Assembly: GCF_000621125.1 (NCBI RefSeq) | Contig: NZ_JHZC01000005.1 | Coordinates: forward strand, 124,001-188,000 | Length of the DNA stretch: 64,000 nt | Source of the DNA: Maribacter antarcticus DSM 21422 | GTDB lineage: Bacteria > Bacteroidota > Bacteroidia > Flavobacteriales > Flavobacteriaceae | Direction of reading: 5' to 3' | Shown: piece after piece, positions 8,825 to 18,225 of the stretch | How the letters are laid out: the number at the start of each line of letters is the position of its first letter | How positions within the stretch are numbered: position 1 is the first letter of the stretch | Made by a program: the position numbers and the translations under genes | Notes under the pieces: model-generated | What the model saw: the letters and a program-made list of their open reading frames with translations, nothing else | Database searches by the model: none | What the model was told of the DNA's origin: nothing

Positions 8825-9979
8825 ATGGCTATGAATACAAGAAAAGGATTCCGATTTGTTCCCTATGAAGCATCGGAAATCACTCCATTTGATAAACTTT
8901 TTGATATTTTTCAAGAACTGATAACCCATACGTCGGGCGATTTTGATGAGGCTATTGATTGGCTGCGCGAATTGGATAAGGAGTATGAGTTAACGGATGA
9001 GAATTATACTATAGATGATTTTATAGAAGATTTAAAGGCCAAAGGCTACATTCAGGAAGAGTTTGAAGATGGTGGAGGTAAAGGCGATGACGGAGAAGAA
9101 GGTGAAGGACCTGGTGGTAATGTCTCCATAACTGCGAAAATGGAACGGATTATCCGGCAACGCGCCCTAGACCAGATTTTTGGTAAGCTCAAACGCAGTG
9201 GTGCTGGAAATCATAAAACAGGCAAATCGGGACAAGGAGACGAGCATACAGGCGATTTTAGGGAATACCGCTATGGTGACGGACTGGAACATATTTCTAT
9301 GACCGAGAGCCTTAAAAATGCACAAGTAAACCACGGTATTGGTAGTTTTCAACTGACAGAAGAAGATTTAGTGGTGGAAGACACCCAATACAAGGCGCAA
9401 ATGAGCACGATTTTAATGATCGACATTAGCCATAGTATGATTCTTTACGGAGAAGACCGGATAACACCTGCTAAGAAAGTGGCAATGGCGCTTTCCGAAT
9501 TAATAACGACACGTTACCCAAAAGATACCTTGGATATTTTGGTCTTCGGAAACGATGCATGGCCCATTCCTATCAAAGATTTACCTTATTTGAAAGTTGG
9601 TCCCTACCATACCAACACAGTAGCAGGATTACAATTGGCAATGGATATGCTACGCAGAAAACGGAATACAAACAAACAGATTTTTATGATTACTGACGGA
9701 AAGCCAAGTTGCTTGCGACTTCCCGATGGAACCTATTATAAAAATAGTGCTGGACTCGATGATTTTATTGTGGAAAAATGCTACAATATGGCTCGGCAAG
9801 CACGAAAATTACACATTCCTATTACTACATTTATGATTGCTCAAGACCCGTATTTGATGCAATTTATCCGTGAGTTTACCGAAGCAAACAAAGGGAAAGC
9901 TTTCTTTACCGGACTAAAAGGACTAGGAGAAATGATTTTTGAGGATTATGAGTCGAATAGAAGGAAAAAATTGAAGTAG
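8825..9979 (+). CDS. von Willebrand factor A (vWA) domain protein, CoxE-like
   Basis: A 384-residue cytoplasmic protein. The N-terminal 80 residues are helical; a Gly/Asp/Glu-rich linker spans about 80-100; and a vWA domain fills about 190-375. The MIDAS motif DISHS is at residues 200-204, with later metal-loop candidates in LVFGND and the conserved ITDGKPS. It is followed after 33 bp by a MoxR-like AAA ATPase in the same direction, the usual AAA/vWA chaperone pairing used to insert cofactors or remodel protein complexes. The client is unknown. The start at ATG 8825 is chosen; a second ATG lies two codons on. Confidence 0.87.
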   Translation: MAMNTRKGFRFVPYEASEITPFDKLFDIFQELITHTSGDFDEAIDWLRELDKEYELTDENYTIDDFIEDLKAKGYIQEEFEDGGGKGDDGEEGEGPGGNVSITAKMERIIRQRALDQIFGKLKRSGAGNHKTGKSGQGDEHTGDFREYRYGDGLEHISMTESLKNAQVNHGIGSFQLTEEDLVVEDTQYKAQMSTILMIDISHSMILYGEDRITPAKKVAMALSELITTRYPKDTLDILVFGNDAWPIPIKDLPYLKVGPYHTNTVAGLQLAMDMLRRKRNTNKQIFMITDGKPSCLRLPDGTYYKNSAGLDDFIVEKCYNMARQARKLHIPITTFMIAQDPYLMQFIREFTEANKGKAFFTGLKGLGEMIFEDYESNRRKKLK

Positions 9980-10012
9980 AAAAAAGTTAAACATATAGCA
10001 TCAACAAAAAAA

Positions 10013-11482
10013 TTGAAATTGAAACATACAGAAATTAAAAATTTAGGTCAGTTAAAAATGGCCGGTTACCGTAGTAAAAGTATTAAAGACGAATTACGTG
10101 ATAACCTAAGGGAGCGGTTAAGCACAGGAAAAGAGAGTTTTGAAGGGGTTTGGGGTTATGAAAACTCTGTTATTCCAGAATTGGAACGCGCTATTCTTTC
10201 TCGTCATAATATCAACTTATTGGGACTTCGTGGTCAAGCAAAAACTCGTTTAGCTCGTTTGATGGTGGAGTTATTGGATGAGTGGATTCCTGTAGTAGAA
10301 GGCTCGGAAATTAATGATGACCCATTGAAGCCCATGTCTCGTTTCGCAATGGAACTGATTAATGATAAAGGTGACGATACCCCCATCTCTTGGATGCATA
10401 AAAACGATAGGTTTTATGAAAAATTAGCAACACCAGACGTAACAGTGGCAGATTTAATAGGAGATGTAGACCCTATAAAAGCAGCTAATTTAAGACTTTC
10501 CTACGCGGATGATCGTGTTATTCACTTTGGTATGATACCACGAGCAAACAGATGTATTTTCGTTATTAACGAATTGCCCGATTTACAGGCTCGAATCCAG
10601 GTAGCACTTTTTAATATATTAGAAGAGGGTGATATTCAGATACGAGGATTCAAACTACGTTTACCCTTAGATATTCAATTCGTCTTTACAGCAAATCCAG
10701 AAGATTATACCAACAGAGGTAGTATTGTTACACCTTTGAAGGATAGGATTGGTTCTCAAATATTAACGCACTACCCAGAAGATATAGAAACGGCACGGAA
10801 GATAACCGAGCAGGAATCTAATTTGGATGGGAGACAAACAGATTCGGTTTACGTTCCAGATTTGGCGAAGGATTTACTGGAGCAAATCAGTTTTGAGGCA
10901 CGTGACAGCGAGTATGTAGATGCTAAAAGTGGTGTAAGTGCGAGAACAAGTATTACCGCATTTCAAAACCTGTTGAGTACTGCAGAGCGAAGGGCTTTGT
11001 TAACCGGTGCAGATAAAACCATGGTGCGTTTAAGCGATTTCCTAGGTGTAATTCCTGCGATAACCGGAAAAATAGAGTTAGTATATGAAGGTGAACAAGA
11101 AGGCGCGGACGGGGTTGCAGGTATCTTGATAGATGATGCGGTAAAATCCCTATTTCCTGAGTATTTTCCAGAAATAAACAAGCTAGAGCGTAAAGATGCC
11201 GAAACACCTTATGATGAGCTACTACATTGGTTTTTTCAAGGCGAAGGTTTTGAACTACTAGATGATTTTACAGATGAAGAATATAAACGTACGTTGGATA
11301 GTATTCCTGCACTGAACGAACTGGTTGAAAAACACCAACCAGAGTTCCCTAAGGAAGATGTGTATTTTTTGAAGGAACTGGTATTATGGGGTCTGGTATC
11401 CTATAAAAAACTGAATAAAAACAGATTTGAAGACGGATATCAATTTAAAGATGTTTATGGAAGTTTTATAAATGACTTGTAG
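10013..11482 (+). CDS. MoxR/magnesium-chelatase-like AAA+ ATPase
   Basis: A 489-residue AAA+ protein with Walker A GLRGQAKTR at residues 71-79, ATP-domain segment IGDVDPIKA, Walker B-like VINELPDL at about 184-191, and sensor 1 FTANPEDYTNRG. The Walker B Asp that normally precedes the catalytic Glu is Asn here (N186-E187). I recall this as a feature of the subfamily, not a fresh mutation, but cannot check. The start is TTG 10013; the next ATG is 16 codons on and would remove a conserved helix. It should work with the vWA protein just upstream as a motor plus client-binding subunit. Confidence 0.86.
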   Translation: MKLKHTEIKNLGQLKMAGYRSKSIKDELRDNLRERLSTGKESFEGVWGYENSVIPELERAILSRHNINLLGLRGQAKTRLARLMVELLDEWIPVVEGSEINDDPLKPMSRFAMELINDKGDDTPISWMHKNDRFYEKLATPDVTVADLIGDVDPIKAANLRLSYADDRVIHFGMIPRANRCIFVINELPDLQARIQVALFNILEEGDIQIRGFKLRLPLDIQFVFTANPEDYTNRGSIVTPLKDRIGSQILTHYPEDIETARKITEQESNLDGRQTDSVYVPDLAKDLLEQISFEARDSEYVDAKSGVSARTSITAFQNLLSTAERRALLTGADKTMVRLSDFLGVIPAITGKIELVYEGEQEGADGVAGILIDDAVKSLFPEYFPEINKLERKDAETPYDELLHWFFQGEGFELLDDFTDEEYKRTLDSIPALNELVEKHQPEFPKEDVYFLKELVLWGLVSYKKLNKNRFEDGYQFKDVYGSFINDL

Positions 11483-11515
11483 TACAGTACTTAAGCATTT
11501 TAAGTAACCAATACG

Positions 11516-11565
11516 AACGCTGTTACGAAGCCAGAAATGAGGGCTAAGTAATAGCGTTTTTTTTT
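11516..11565 (+). terminator. Intrinsic terminator after the vWA/AAA pair
   Basis: AACGCTGTTAC (11516-11526) pairs with GTAATAGCGTT (11548-11558) with one G-T wobble, an inner AGCC/GGCT pairing extends it, and nine T residues follow. It begins 33 bp after the AAA gene stop. Confidence 0.7.
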
Positions 11566-11637
11566 ACACTAGTTTAGCCTTTGATTTAGTGCTTGTAAAA
11601 CCGTTGAAGCTTGGGTGTGGTTGTTTGTGTACCCAAT

Positions 11638-12123
11638 TTACTCTCCCCAATTATCCACATGTTGGTTCATATCATCAAAATGATACGTGCCAACCAGTTG
11701 TTTTCTCTTAGCTATGGTGGTAACTGTTAGTAATAAGAGTAATAAATAGAGAAAAAGTATTCCTAGTCCCAATGGAATAAAAGTATCTGGCATTAAATAG
11801 TTTTCATATTCACTATAGCTCAAAAGGATAATTAGTGTATCAAAGAACTTATAGGCATATACGATACCGATTATATATAATGAATATTCTAAATTACGCA
11901 TTGGAGGATCACTAAGTTCTTTTTCCCTAATTTTAAACCATAAGACATACAGGAAAACAAAATGAACAATAGATAGCACTGGAACAATAAAGTTATCTAT
12001 TTTGAACAGATAGAACTTATTCGTATACAGTCCATAAAAACTAAATATATCTACAAATAATAAAACAAAAACAGACAAAAAAAGTGTCCATTTCCAAGGT
12101 AAAACGCCATAAAAAAATTTCAT
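11638..12123 (-). CDS. Hypothetical four-helix membrane protein
   Basis: A 161-residue protein with four hydrophobic segments (about residues 10-32, 43-65, 85-100 and 115-137) and a short charged C-terminal tail. No family was recognised. The ATG at 12123 starts right before the first helix with a basic flank. It stands alone, convergent with the AAA gene. Confidence 0.65.
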   Translation of the reverse strand: MKFFYGVLPWKWTLFLSVFVLLFVDIFSFYGLYTNKFYLFKIDNFIVPVLSIVHFVFLYVLWFKIREKELSDPPMRNLEYSLYIIGIVYAYKFFDTLIILLSYSEYENYLMPDTFIPLGLGILFLYLLLLLLTVTTIAKRKQLVGTYHFDDMNQHVDNWGE

Positions 12124-12274
12124 TCTAAGTGCTGGTTTAGGGAGATATGGGAAACCATATAATGTGACATAAACGTCTTTAACGCTTCTTTATTTCAATA
12201 AAATCGATGAACGGTCTTAATTAGCGTAAAATGTATAAAAAAGAATGGAATTCTGTTTTATACATAAGGTAATG

Positions 12275-12711
12275 CTATTCCAACCATGCTTCGGAAATTG
12301 CCTTTCCTGCGAAAAATAGTAATAGAACACCAATCAATACTACCATAATTAGCATAACCAGACCAGCAGCGCCGTGTATATCAAAAGCATCGCTCATAAA
12401 AAAAGAGTGACTCGTTTGTATTAAAATTCCAACCAAGGATACACGTAATACAGGTTTTGCTAATTTTTTTGAAATAGTAATAATAAGCATCCAGGGGTTC
12501 CTCCCCAAACTGCAATTGCAAATGCAGCCATTACCCAAACAGGTTGCGATTATAACAATTACCGTTCCTCCTGAGACATTTGTTCTAAGGTCGCTATAGG
12601 CATGTATGCCTGTCCTAGATAAGCAATCGCACCTTTGATATTCCATCCAAGGCCTAAAGCACTTACCATCCAAAACCAGGCAGGTGGTTTTATGTTTGTT
12701 GTGGTTGTCAT
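12275..12711 (-). pseudogene. Decayed small membrane protein
   Basis: Starting from ATG at 12711 the frame reads MTTTTNIKPPAWFWMVSALG through AYLGQAYMPIATLEQMSQEER, then hits TAA (12559-12561) and a second TAA (12550-12552). It continues in the same frame as QPVWVMAAFAIAVWGG, and after a frameshift near 12470 resumes as KKLAKPVLRVSLVGILIQ to the natural end GKAISEAWLE at 12275. The reconstructed protein of about 145 residues has four membrane helices and matches a small flavobacterial membrane family of unknown role. Two stops plus one shift make it non-functional. Confidence 0.8.
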
Positions 12712-12827
12712 GATTAATTGGTTTAAATTAGTAGTCTTAAAGTACAAAAAAGACAAGTAGATTTAGAATATATGATAGGTAATTGTTTCATATTCAATTA
12801 ATTGTACCTGTTGTGTTAGTTGTTTTT

Positions 12828-13613
12828 ATGCAAAAGAAACGCTTTTATTATATCGTACGATTACAATATTTAGGCTTCAGGTTTAGTGGATGGCAAAAGC
12901 AACCCGGACAACTAACTATTGAACGTATGCTGACAAAAACCTTAAAATTCATACTACCAGAAATTGCTTTTAAAATACTTGGAGCAGGCAGAACGGATGC
13001 TAAGGTATCTTCCTTGGACGGGGCTTTTGAGCTTTTTGTTATGGAAAAGGAACTTCCAGAGCTCACAAGCTTTATCGATCTATTCAACACGAATTTACCT
13101 TCAGATATTAAAGTGACGAAAATTACACCAACAACATCGGACTTCAATATTATCCAGCAAAGTAAAAGTAAGGAATATGTCTACCTGTTTTCTTATGGAA
13201 CAAAAAACCATCCTTTTTGCGCGCCCTTCTTAACCAATATTATAACGCATCTAGATATCGCCTTAATGCAAGAGGCTGCAGCACTATTTTTGGGAACGCA
13301 TAATTTCTCTTCTTACACGGCTAAATTACAGCCCAATACCAAAGTGATACGTACAATAACAAATTGCGAAATTGCACAAAATACATTGCTAAAGGCTAAT
13401 TTTTTTCCTGAAGAGAGTTACGCTTTCACTGTAAAAGGAACGGGTTTTATGCGGTATCAAATACGAATGATGATGGGGGCTTTGTTTCAAGTAGGCAAGG
13501 GAGAATTATCCTTAGACACTATTAAAGAGTCGCTTACGCCAAACACCAATATAGTACTCACCACCGTAGCACCAGGGTCGGGATTACTATTAAACAAGCT
13601 TACTTTTGATTAG
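12828..13613 (+). CDS. TruA-family tRNA pseudouridine synthase (probable paralogue)
   Basis: A 261-residue protein with the TruA fold: RLQYLGFRFSGWQKQP at the start, the catalytic loop GAGRTDAKVS (Asp at about residue 56 of this start), and the C-terminal GTGFMRYQIRMMMGALFQVG that matches the second conserved block. TruA makes pseudouridine at positions 38-40 of tRNA. The loop has AKVSS where standard TruA has AGVHA, suggesting a divergent paralogue with perhaps different target choice; the catalytic Asp is kept. ATG 12828 is preferred over an upstream TTG, because homologues begin just before the first beta strand. Confidence 0.8.
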   Translation: MQKKRFYYIVRLQYLGFRFSGWQKQPGQLTIERMLTKTLKFILPEIAFKILGAGRTDAKVSSLDGAFELFVMEKELPELTSFIDLFNTNLPSDIKVTKITPTTSDFNIIQQSKSKEYVYLFSYGTKNHPFCAPFLTNIITHLDIALMQEAAALFLGTHNFSSYTAKLQPNTKVIRTITNCEIAQNTLLKANFFPEESYAFTVKGTGFMRYQIRMMMGALFQVGKGELSLDTIKESLTPNTNIVLTTVAPGSGLLLNKLTFD

Positions 13614-13657
13614 CCTAGCTATTCGGTTTTAAGATCTTTAAACCAAAAAATGCCCCT

Positions 13658-14752
13658 ATGCGAAAAAAAAGAAAAATAGGATTCCCAAAGAAAAAGAAAC
13701 ACGTATCAAGGGTTTCTGCTAAAATGGGCAAAGCGCCAGGAACTGTTAACTATCTGGGTACAAAAGATAAAATAGCTAGTAAGGTATACATTACACTATA
13801 TGATATCGATATTTTTGAAAAAGAAGAGACGACAGACATAGCCCGAATATTGGATATAAAAGCATCGGATAAAACTGCTTGGATAAATGTAATAGGAATT
13901 AACGATGAGCATTTTATAGAAGCATTGGGCACTAAATTTGGTCTAAACTCCTTAGTCTTGGAAGACGCAATAAACACCGAGCAAAGACCTAAAATAGACG
14001 AGTACGAAGACTATATTTTCGGAGTCTTCCGTATGTTATACCTCAACGCTAACGATGAAATTGTAGGCGAACACGTAGCCTTAGTACTTATGGAAAATAC
14101 CGTATTGGCGTTTCAAGAGGTAGAAGACGATGTGTTTGAGGGGGTTCGAAACCGATTACAGGCAAAGGCCGGAAGAATCAGGAGTAGGGGGGCGGACTAT
14201 TTATTCTTTGCCCTTTTAGATGCGATTATCGACAACTATTTTCTGGTATTGGAACATATAAATCAAAGAATTGAAATCTTGGAAGATGAGGTCTACAACC
14301 ACCCAAAACCAATTGTGGCCCAGAATATTCAGGAATTAAAAAAGGAAATATTAAAAATTCGTAGATGGATTTTTCCGGTCAAAGAATTGATAAGTCGGCT
14401 TATAGATTCCGAAAGCCCGCTCATCACCAAGGATACGAAATTGTTTCTCAGAGATGCTATGGACCATACCTTAGAAATTAACGAAAGCCTACAGATATAT
14501 AGGGAAATGTCGATGAGCCTTATGGAAATGTATATGAGCAATATGAGTAATAAAATGAACGAGGTCATGAAAGTATTAACGATTATGGCATCGATATTTA
14601 TTCCCTTGACCTTTATTGCTGGTATTTATGGAATGAATTTTGATCACATGCCCGAGTTGCATACAGAAAATGGATACTACTATGTTTGGGGCGTTATGAT
14701 TGTACTTTTCATAGGGATGATGGTCTACTTTAAAAAGAAAAATTGGTTGTGA
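13658..14752 (+). CDS. corA: CorA-family magnesium/cobalt transporter
   Basis: A 364-residue inner-membrane channel protein. A basic N-terminal tail (KKRKIGFPKKKKH) precedes the cytoplasmic alpha/beta funnel, long stalk helices follow to about residue 295, and two membrane helices end the protein. The selectivity signature YGMNF is present near residue 325, followed by the acidic periplasmic loop, and the C-terminus is basic (KKKNWL). Homopentameric Mg2+ uptake is the family function. It is 44 bp downstream of the TruA-like gene and might be co-transcribed. Confidence 0.92.
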   Translation: MRKKRKIGFPKKKKHVSRVSAKMGKAPGTVNYLGTKDKIASKVYITLYDIDIFEKEETTDIARILDIKASDKTAWINVIGINDEHFIEALGTKFGLNSLVLEDAINTEQRPKIDEYEDYIFGVFRMLYLNANDEIVGEHVALVLMENTVLAFQEVEDDVFEGVRNRLQAKAGRIRSRGADYLFFALLDAIIDNYFLVLEHINQRIEILEDEVYNHPKPIVAQNIQELKKEILKIRRWIFPVKELISRLIDSESPLITKDTKLFLRDAMDHTLEINESLQIYREMSMSLMEMYMSNMSNKMNEVMKVLTIMASIFIPLTFIAGIYGMNFDHMPELHTENGYYYVWGVMIVLFIGMMVYFKKKNWL

Positions 14753-14940
14753 GGACGCAGCTTATGGTTCTTTTATTATGTCTTTTTCGTTTTTACGTGT
14801 TGCCTGTTTCGTCTTACTTAAATCAGTAACCTAATCTTCAGCTTAGTTCTAGGCTGCTAAAAAGAGCGGTTACAGTTAATTTTCGTACTTTAAACCAACG
14901 CTTTTTTTTAGTAAACTGGACATACATTCTCACCGTAATT

Positions 14941-15783
14941 TTGATACGCTATTTAGGATTGAATATCCTGGTGTATTTTTTACAGGATTACCTCATGTTT
15001 AAGCCAGAGAAACTTCACAAAGATTTTCAGTTTTACTACGAACACCAAGAGATAGAAGAATATAATATGGAGACTAGGGACTTAGCCGTGATAAACGGAC
15101 TCCGGTTTAAGGCTAAAAATCCTAAAGGGGTCGTCTTTTATTTAAAAGGAATTCTAAAAGTATTAAAGGGTGGGGCAAGTTTGCGGTAGACTTTACACGC
15201 CACGGTTATGATGTGGTTATGGTAGATTACCGTGGTTTTGGTAAAAGTATGGGCAGGCGAACGCAAAAAGCCATAAAGCGTGATTTACAGGTAGTATATA
15301 ACAAATTAAGGAAGATGGTCGATGAGAAATACATTATCCTTTATGGGAGATCTCTTGGTTCTGGTTTTGCTGCCAAATTAGCCTCGATGAATAATCCTAT
15401 GGATGTTGGTGCTGGATGCTCCGTATTACAGCTTAAGCAAAATTACAAAGCGATACTTACCATTTATGCCTTTACCGTTATTGATAAAGTTTCCCATGCC
15501 AACCTACAAATGGCTCAAATACGTCAACTGCCCCATACATATTATTCACGGTACGGATGATACGCTGATTCCCTACACTACAAGTACAAAATGATCTCGT
15601 ATACGACCAAAAACGACCACTTTACATACGGTTATCGGCGGCGGACATAAAGATTTGAATACCTTTGAGGCCTATCACAAAATGTTACGTGAAATCATTA
15701 CTTCCCGCCCAAAAGCAATAAATTTGGAAGGGTCTAGCATCCATGTAAAACACAGCTCACAAAAGAAACATGCGAAGACTTAA
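14941..15783 (+). pseudogene. Decayed alpha/beta hydrolase, tandem duplicate of the next gene
   Basis: This copy aligns along its length with the intact hydrolase at 15770. The N-terminal part (to GVVFYLKG) shifts frame near 15150, continues as HGYDVVMVDYRGFGKS and LYGRSLGSG (nucleophile Ser), shifts again near 15400 to APYYSLSKITKRYLP and HGTDDTLIPY (Asp), meets TGA near 15592, then reads GGGHKDLNTF (His) to the stop at 15781-15783. All three catalytic residues survive but in three frames. The tail overlaps the start of the intact paralogue by 14 bp, so the pair arose by tandem duplication. Confidence 0.85.
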
Positions 15784-16567
15784 AAAGTTAGCTAAATTTC
15801 TTTTGGGTTTTTATATTCTAAGTACGCTTATGCGCTATTTCTTTCAGGAGAAACTCATTTTCCTTCCATCTCAGTTACCGCAAGATTACATGTACTCGTT
15901 TGAGTTACCGCACCAAGAATTCAATTTAAAAACAGAAGATGGTGCTGTTTTAAATGGATTACATTTTAAAAATTCTGAACCTAAAGGAGTAATCCTATAT
16001 TTTCATGGAAATGCTGGTGATTTATCCCGTTGGGGAGAAATAGCACTTTACTTTGTTAAAAAACAGTACGATGTTGTTATTATGGATTATCGAACTTATG
16101 GTAAAAGCACAGGAAAATTGAGTCCAGAGGCCTTGTTCGATGATGCCCAATTGTTTTACAACTACACCTTGAAGCATTATGATGAACGTAAGCTTTCGCT
16201 TTACGGCAGATCGTTAGGAACGGGCATCGCTACTCAATTAGCAGCTGCGAATAATCCCAAACAATTGATACTGGAAACGCCTTTTTACAATTTGTTAGAT
16301 GTGGCTAAAAGTATGTTTCCTATATTCCCTGTCACCTTATTCTTAAAATATACCTTTCCTTCTTTTGAATACATGCAGATGGTATCTTGTCCCATCACCA
16401 TTTTTCATGGTACCAGCGATTCCGTTGTGCCTTATGAATCTGGGAACAAGCTATATGATACCATTCCACACGAGCGTAAAATATTTTTCACTGTAGATGA
16501 TGGAGGTCATAATAATCTAGTTTCCTTTCCTCAGTATCATGAGGGAATTAAGACGGTTTTGCCGTAA
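15770..16567 (+). CDS. Alpha/beta hydrolase (BEM46/YfhR-like), membrane-anchored
   Basis: A 265-residue serine hydrolase. An N-terminal hydrophobic helix (FLLGFYILSTLMRYFF) likely anchors it in the inner membrane. The oxyanion segment is YFHGNAGD, the nucleophile elbow GRSLGTG, the acid lies in HGTSDSVVPY and the catalytic His in DDGGHNNL near the C-terminus, so the triad is complete. Substrate is unknown; esterase or thioesterase activity is typical of the family. It is the surviving member of a tandem pair. Confidence 0.88.
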   Translation: MRRLKKLAKFLLGFYILSTLMRYFFQEKLIFLPSQLPQDYMYSFELPHQEFNLKTEDGAVLNGLHFKNSEPKGVILYFHGNAGDLSRWGEIALYFVKKQYDVVIMDYRTYGKSTGKLSPEALFDDAQLFYNYTLKHYDERKLSLYGRSLGTGIATQLAAANNPKQLILETPFYNLLDVAKSMFPIFPVTLFLKYTFPSFEYMQMVSCPITIFHGTSDSVVPYESGNKLYDTIPHERKIFFTVDDGGHNNLVSFPQYHEGIKTVLP

Positions 16568-16732
16568 GAAGTCGCTGTTTAAAACCGGTGTTGTTTAAGC
16601 GTAAATAACCCTTACCTACTAAAGTACGTATCAATCTAAAACGTTATGGTTTAAAAAGTGCTTGGTAGAAACTTTTATTAGAACCTCGCTTTTAAGCAAA
16701 AAGAATTCTGACTATTCATAATTGGACCTTAA

Positions 16733-16918
16733 ATTACGGCAGGTTTAGTAGGCCTTATCCTTGGTTTATATCTTAATAGATTAGGTTTTACCACATACCC
16801 GACACCATAATTCAAGGGTGCCATGGCTCTTTATGTGTTTTTTGGTATATTTTGTAAATTATATTGTATTTCTTATGCGAAGAAATCAAAAATATTTCTT
16901 CGCGTAAGAAATATTTAA
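16733..16918 (+). pseudogene. Possible remnant of a small membrane protein gene
   Basis: One frame reads ITAGLVGLILGLYLNRLGF, an internal TAA at 16808-16810, then FKGAMALYVFFGIFCKLY before a stop at 16916-16918. It has two apparent membrane helices and no start codon. It may be a decayed gene end or chance; there is no family match from memory. Confidence 0.3.
16867..16913. repeat. Long near-perfect hairpin (20-bp arms, 7-nt loop)
   Basis: Bases 16867-16886 pair with 16894-16913, with a single T-G wobble, around the loop CAAAAAT. The core is CTTATGCGAAGAAAT against ATTTCTTCGCGTAAG. No T-run follows on either strand, so it is not a typical terminator. It lies about 300 bp upstream of the cold-shock gene. 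Confidence 0.65.
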
Positions 16919-17219
16919 ATGTAAGTGCAGTTCGTACCCTATGATTTACAGTATACACCTGTGTCTATGTTGTTATTGAACCCACTGTTTTAGCTCATTC
17001 TCTTTGGTTAACTTTATAAGTATAGCCTCTTTATAGGGTGATATAAAATCGTTGAGTAGTTTGTCTCTTGAGATATAGTTGCTATATTTTGTGATTCTCG
17101 AGGAATTATTTGGGTGAAAACGGATAATAAATTAAAAAAAATGAATTAAAATATTGTAAGTCAAAAAAATGGTATCATCTTTACCAACTAAATAGTATTA
17201 TAAATTTAATTACATTACA
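16919..17219 (+). other. Leader region of the cold-shock gene
   Basis: About 300 bp without a reading frame. The last 100 bases are very A/T-rich, as usual for cold-shock leaders, where long untranslated regions mediate temperature control. No exact -7 consensus was found, so the transcript start is not placed. Confidence 0.35.
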
Positions 17220-17411
17220 ATGAGTAAAGGAACAGTAAAATTTTTCAACGACACAAAAGGTTTTGGATTCATCACTGAAGAAGGAGTTGAAAAGGATCAC
17301 TTTGTGCACATTTCAGGATTAGTAGACGAAATTCGCGAAGGCGATGAAGTTGAATTCGATCTTCAAGAAGGAAACAAAGGATTAAACGCAGTGAACGTAA
17401 AAGTTATCTAA
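17220..17411 (+). CDS. CspA-family cold-shock protein
   Basis: A 63-residue OB-fold nucleic-acid chaperone. RNP1 is KGFGFI and RNP2 is HFVHIS; the protein starts MSKGTVKFFN and ends with NAVNVKVI, the whole single-domain length of the family. It binds single-stranded RNA and DNA and melts RNA structure. It is a single-gene transcript ended by a strong hairpin at 17434. The nearby J-protein and DEAD-box helicase genes form a loose RNA-remodelling neighbourhood. Confidence 0.95.
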   Translation: MSKGTVKFFNDTKGFGFITEEGVEKDHFVHISGLVDEIREGDEVEFDLQEGNKGLNAVNVKVI

Positions 17412-17433
17412 TACATATACTTTAAAGTTTAGC

Positions 17434-17464
17434 AAAACCCCATCGGTGACGATGGGGTTTTTTT
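17434..17464 (+). terminator. Intrinsic terminator of the cold-shock gene
   Basis: A perfect 11-bp stem, AAAACCCCATC (17434-17444) and GATGGGGTTTT (17451-17461), surrounds the loop GGTGAC, with seven T residues at 17458-17464. Confidence 0.9.
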
Positions 17465-17560
17465 GTATTCAAATTTCACTTCAAAAGATGTATTACGTGT
17501 CGCTTTGCGCTTAACGATAACATAATGCCTATAGTTAGTACTTCTCTAGTATTAAAGGCG

Positions 17561-17568
17561 TAATTTTG
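17561..17568 (+). promoter_or_regulatory. -7 promoter box TAATTTTG for the J-KTSC gene
   Basis: Matches TAnnTTTG and lies 20 bp before the ATG at 17588, implying a very short leader. No clear TTG -33 element is seen. Confidence 0.5.
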
Positions 17569-17587
17569 CGCCTTGTAAAAAAACGCT

Positions 17588-18037
17588 ATGAAACGTATTG
17601 GTCAGTATAAGAAATTATTTGGTATCGATAAGGAAATCGACCTTAAGACACTCAAAACAACATATCGCAATTTGGTAAAGGAATGGCACCCAGATAAATT
17701 CCAAGAGGGAGATGCAAAACAAGAAGAAGCAGAGTTGCAAAGTCGTGCTATAATTGACGGATATCACTTTTTGGTCAGCATAGCTCCGGAAACGATTGAA
17801 GCAAACCTTGATGCCTATACAGAAACCATTACTAATTCTGGAATATCAGATTATATTCACGATGGACTAGTATTGGAAATCACATTTTTAGACGGTACAA
17901 CATACGAGTATTTTGGAGTTACTAAACCTATTTATATTAAGATGGTCAACTCCCCTAAACTAAACCGTTTTGCCAAACGGACCATCTATTCAAAATATTT
18001 ATACAGAAAGTCTAAACGGACACTTCAAGAGGCTTAA
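17588..18037 (+). CDS. J-domain protein with C-terminal KTSC domain
   Basis: A 149-residue protein. Residues 5-70 form a J domain with the essential HPD at 34-36 (EWHPDKF), which stimulates Hsp70 ATPase. Residues about 90-149 form a KTSC domain, with YEYFGVTKPIYIKMV and the basic C-terminal segment. KTSC is thought to bind RNA or act in ribosome-linked functions, though this is not firmly shown. The combination suggests recruitment of DnaK to a nucleic-acid or ribosome site. It is transcribed alone from its own -7 box. Confidence 0.88.
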   Translation: MKRIGQYKKLFGIDKEIDLKTLKTTYRNLVKEWHPDKFQEGDAKQEEAELQSRAIIDGYHFLVSIAPETIEANLDAYTETITNSGISDYIHDGLVLEITFLDGTTYEYFGVTKPIYIKMVNSPKLNRFAKRTIYSKYLYRKSKRTLQEA

Positions 18038-18225
18038 CTTTATTAGGTTATTGGTTGCTTATTATTAATAGTTTTTCTCAACAGGGGGACTTTGCCTATA
18101 CTGTATTTTATAATTTGGACAAAGACGGAACTACTTGGTTTTTATTCCTGACATTAGTTATGCTAGTTTAACTAAGTTTCGGAAGAGATGCTGCTATAAA
18201 AATATAAGGGCATTCGCAGGTACCT

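Noticed and set aside
14130-14150. GGTTCGAA-like string suggesting a tRNA T-arm
   Set aside because: It is inside the intact CorA coding frame and no cloverleaf can be drawn around it.
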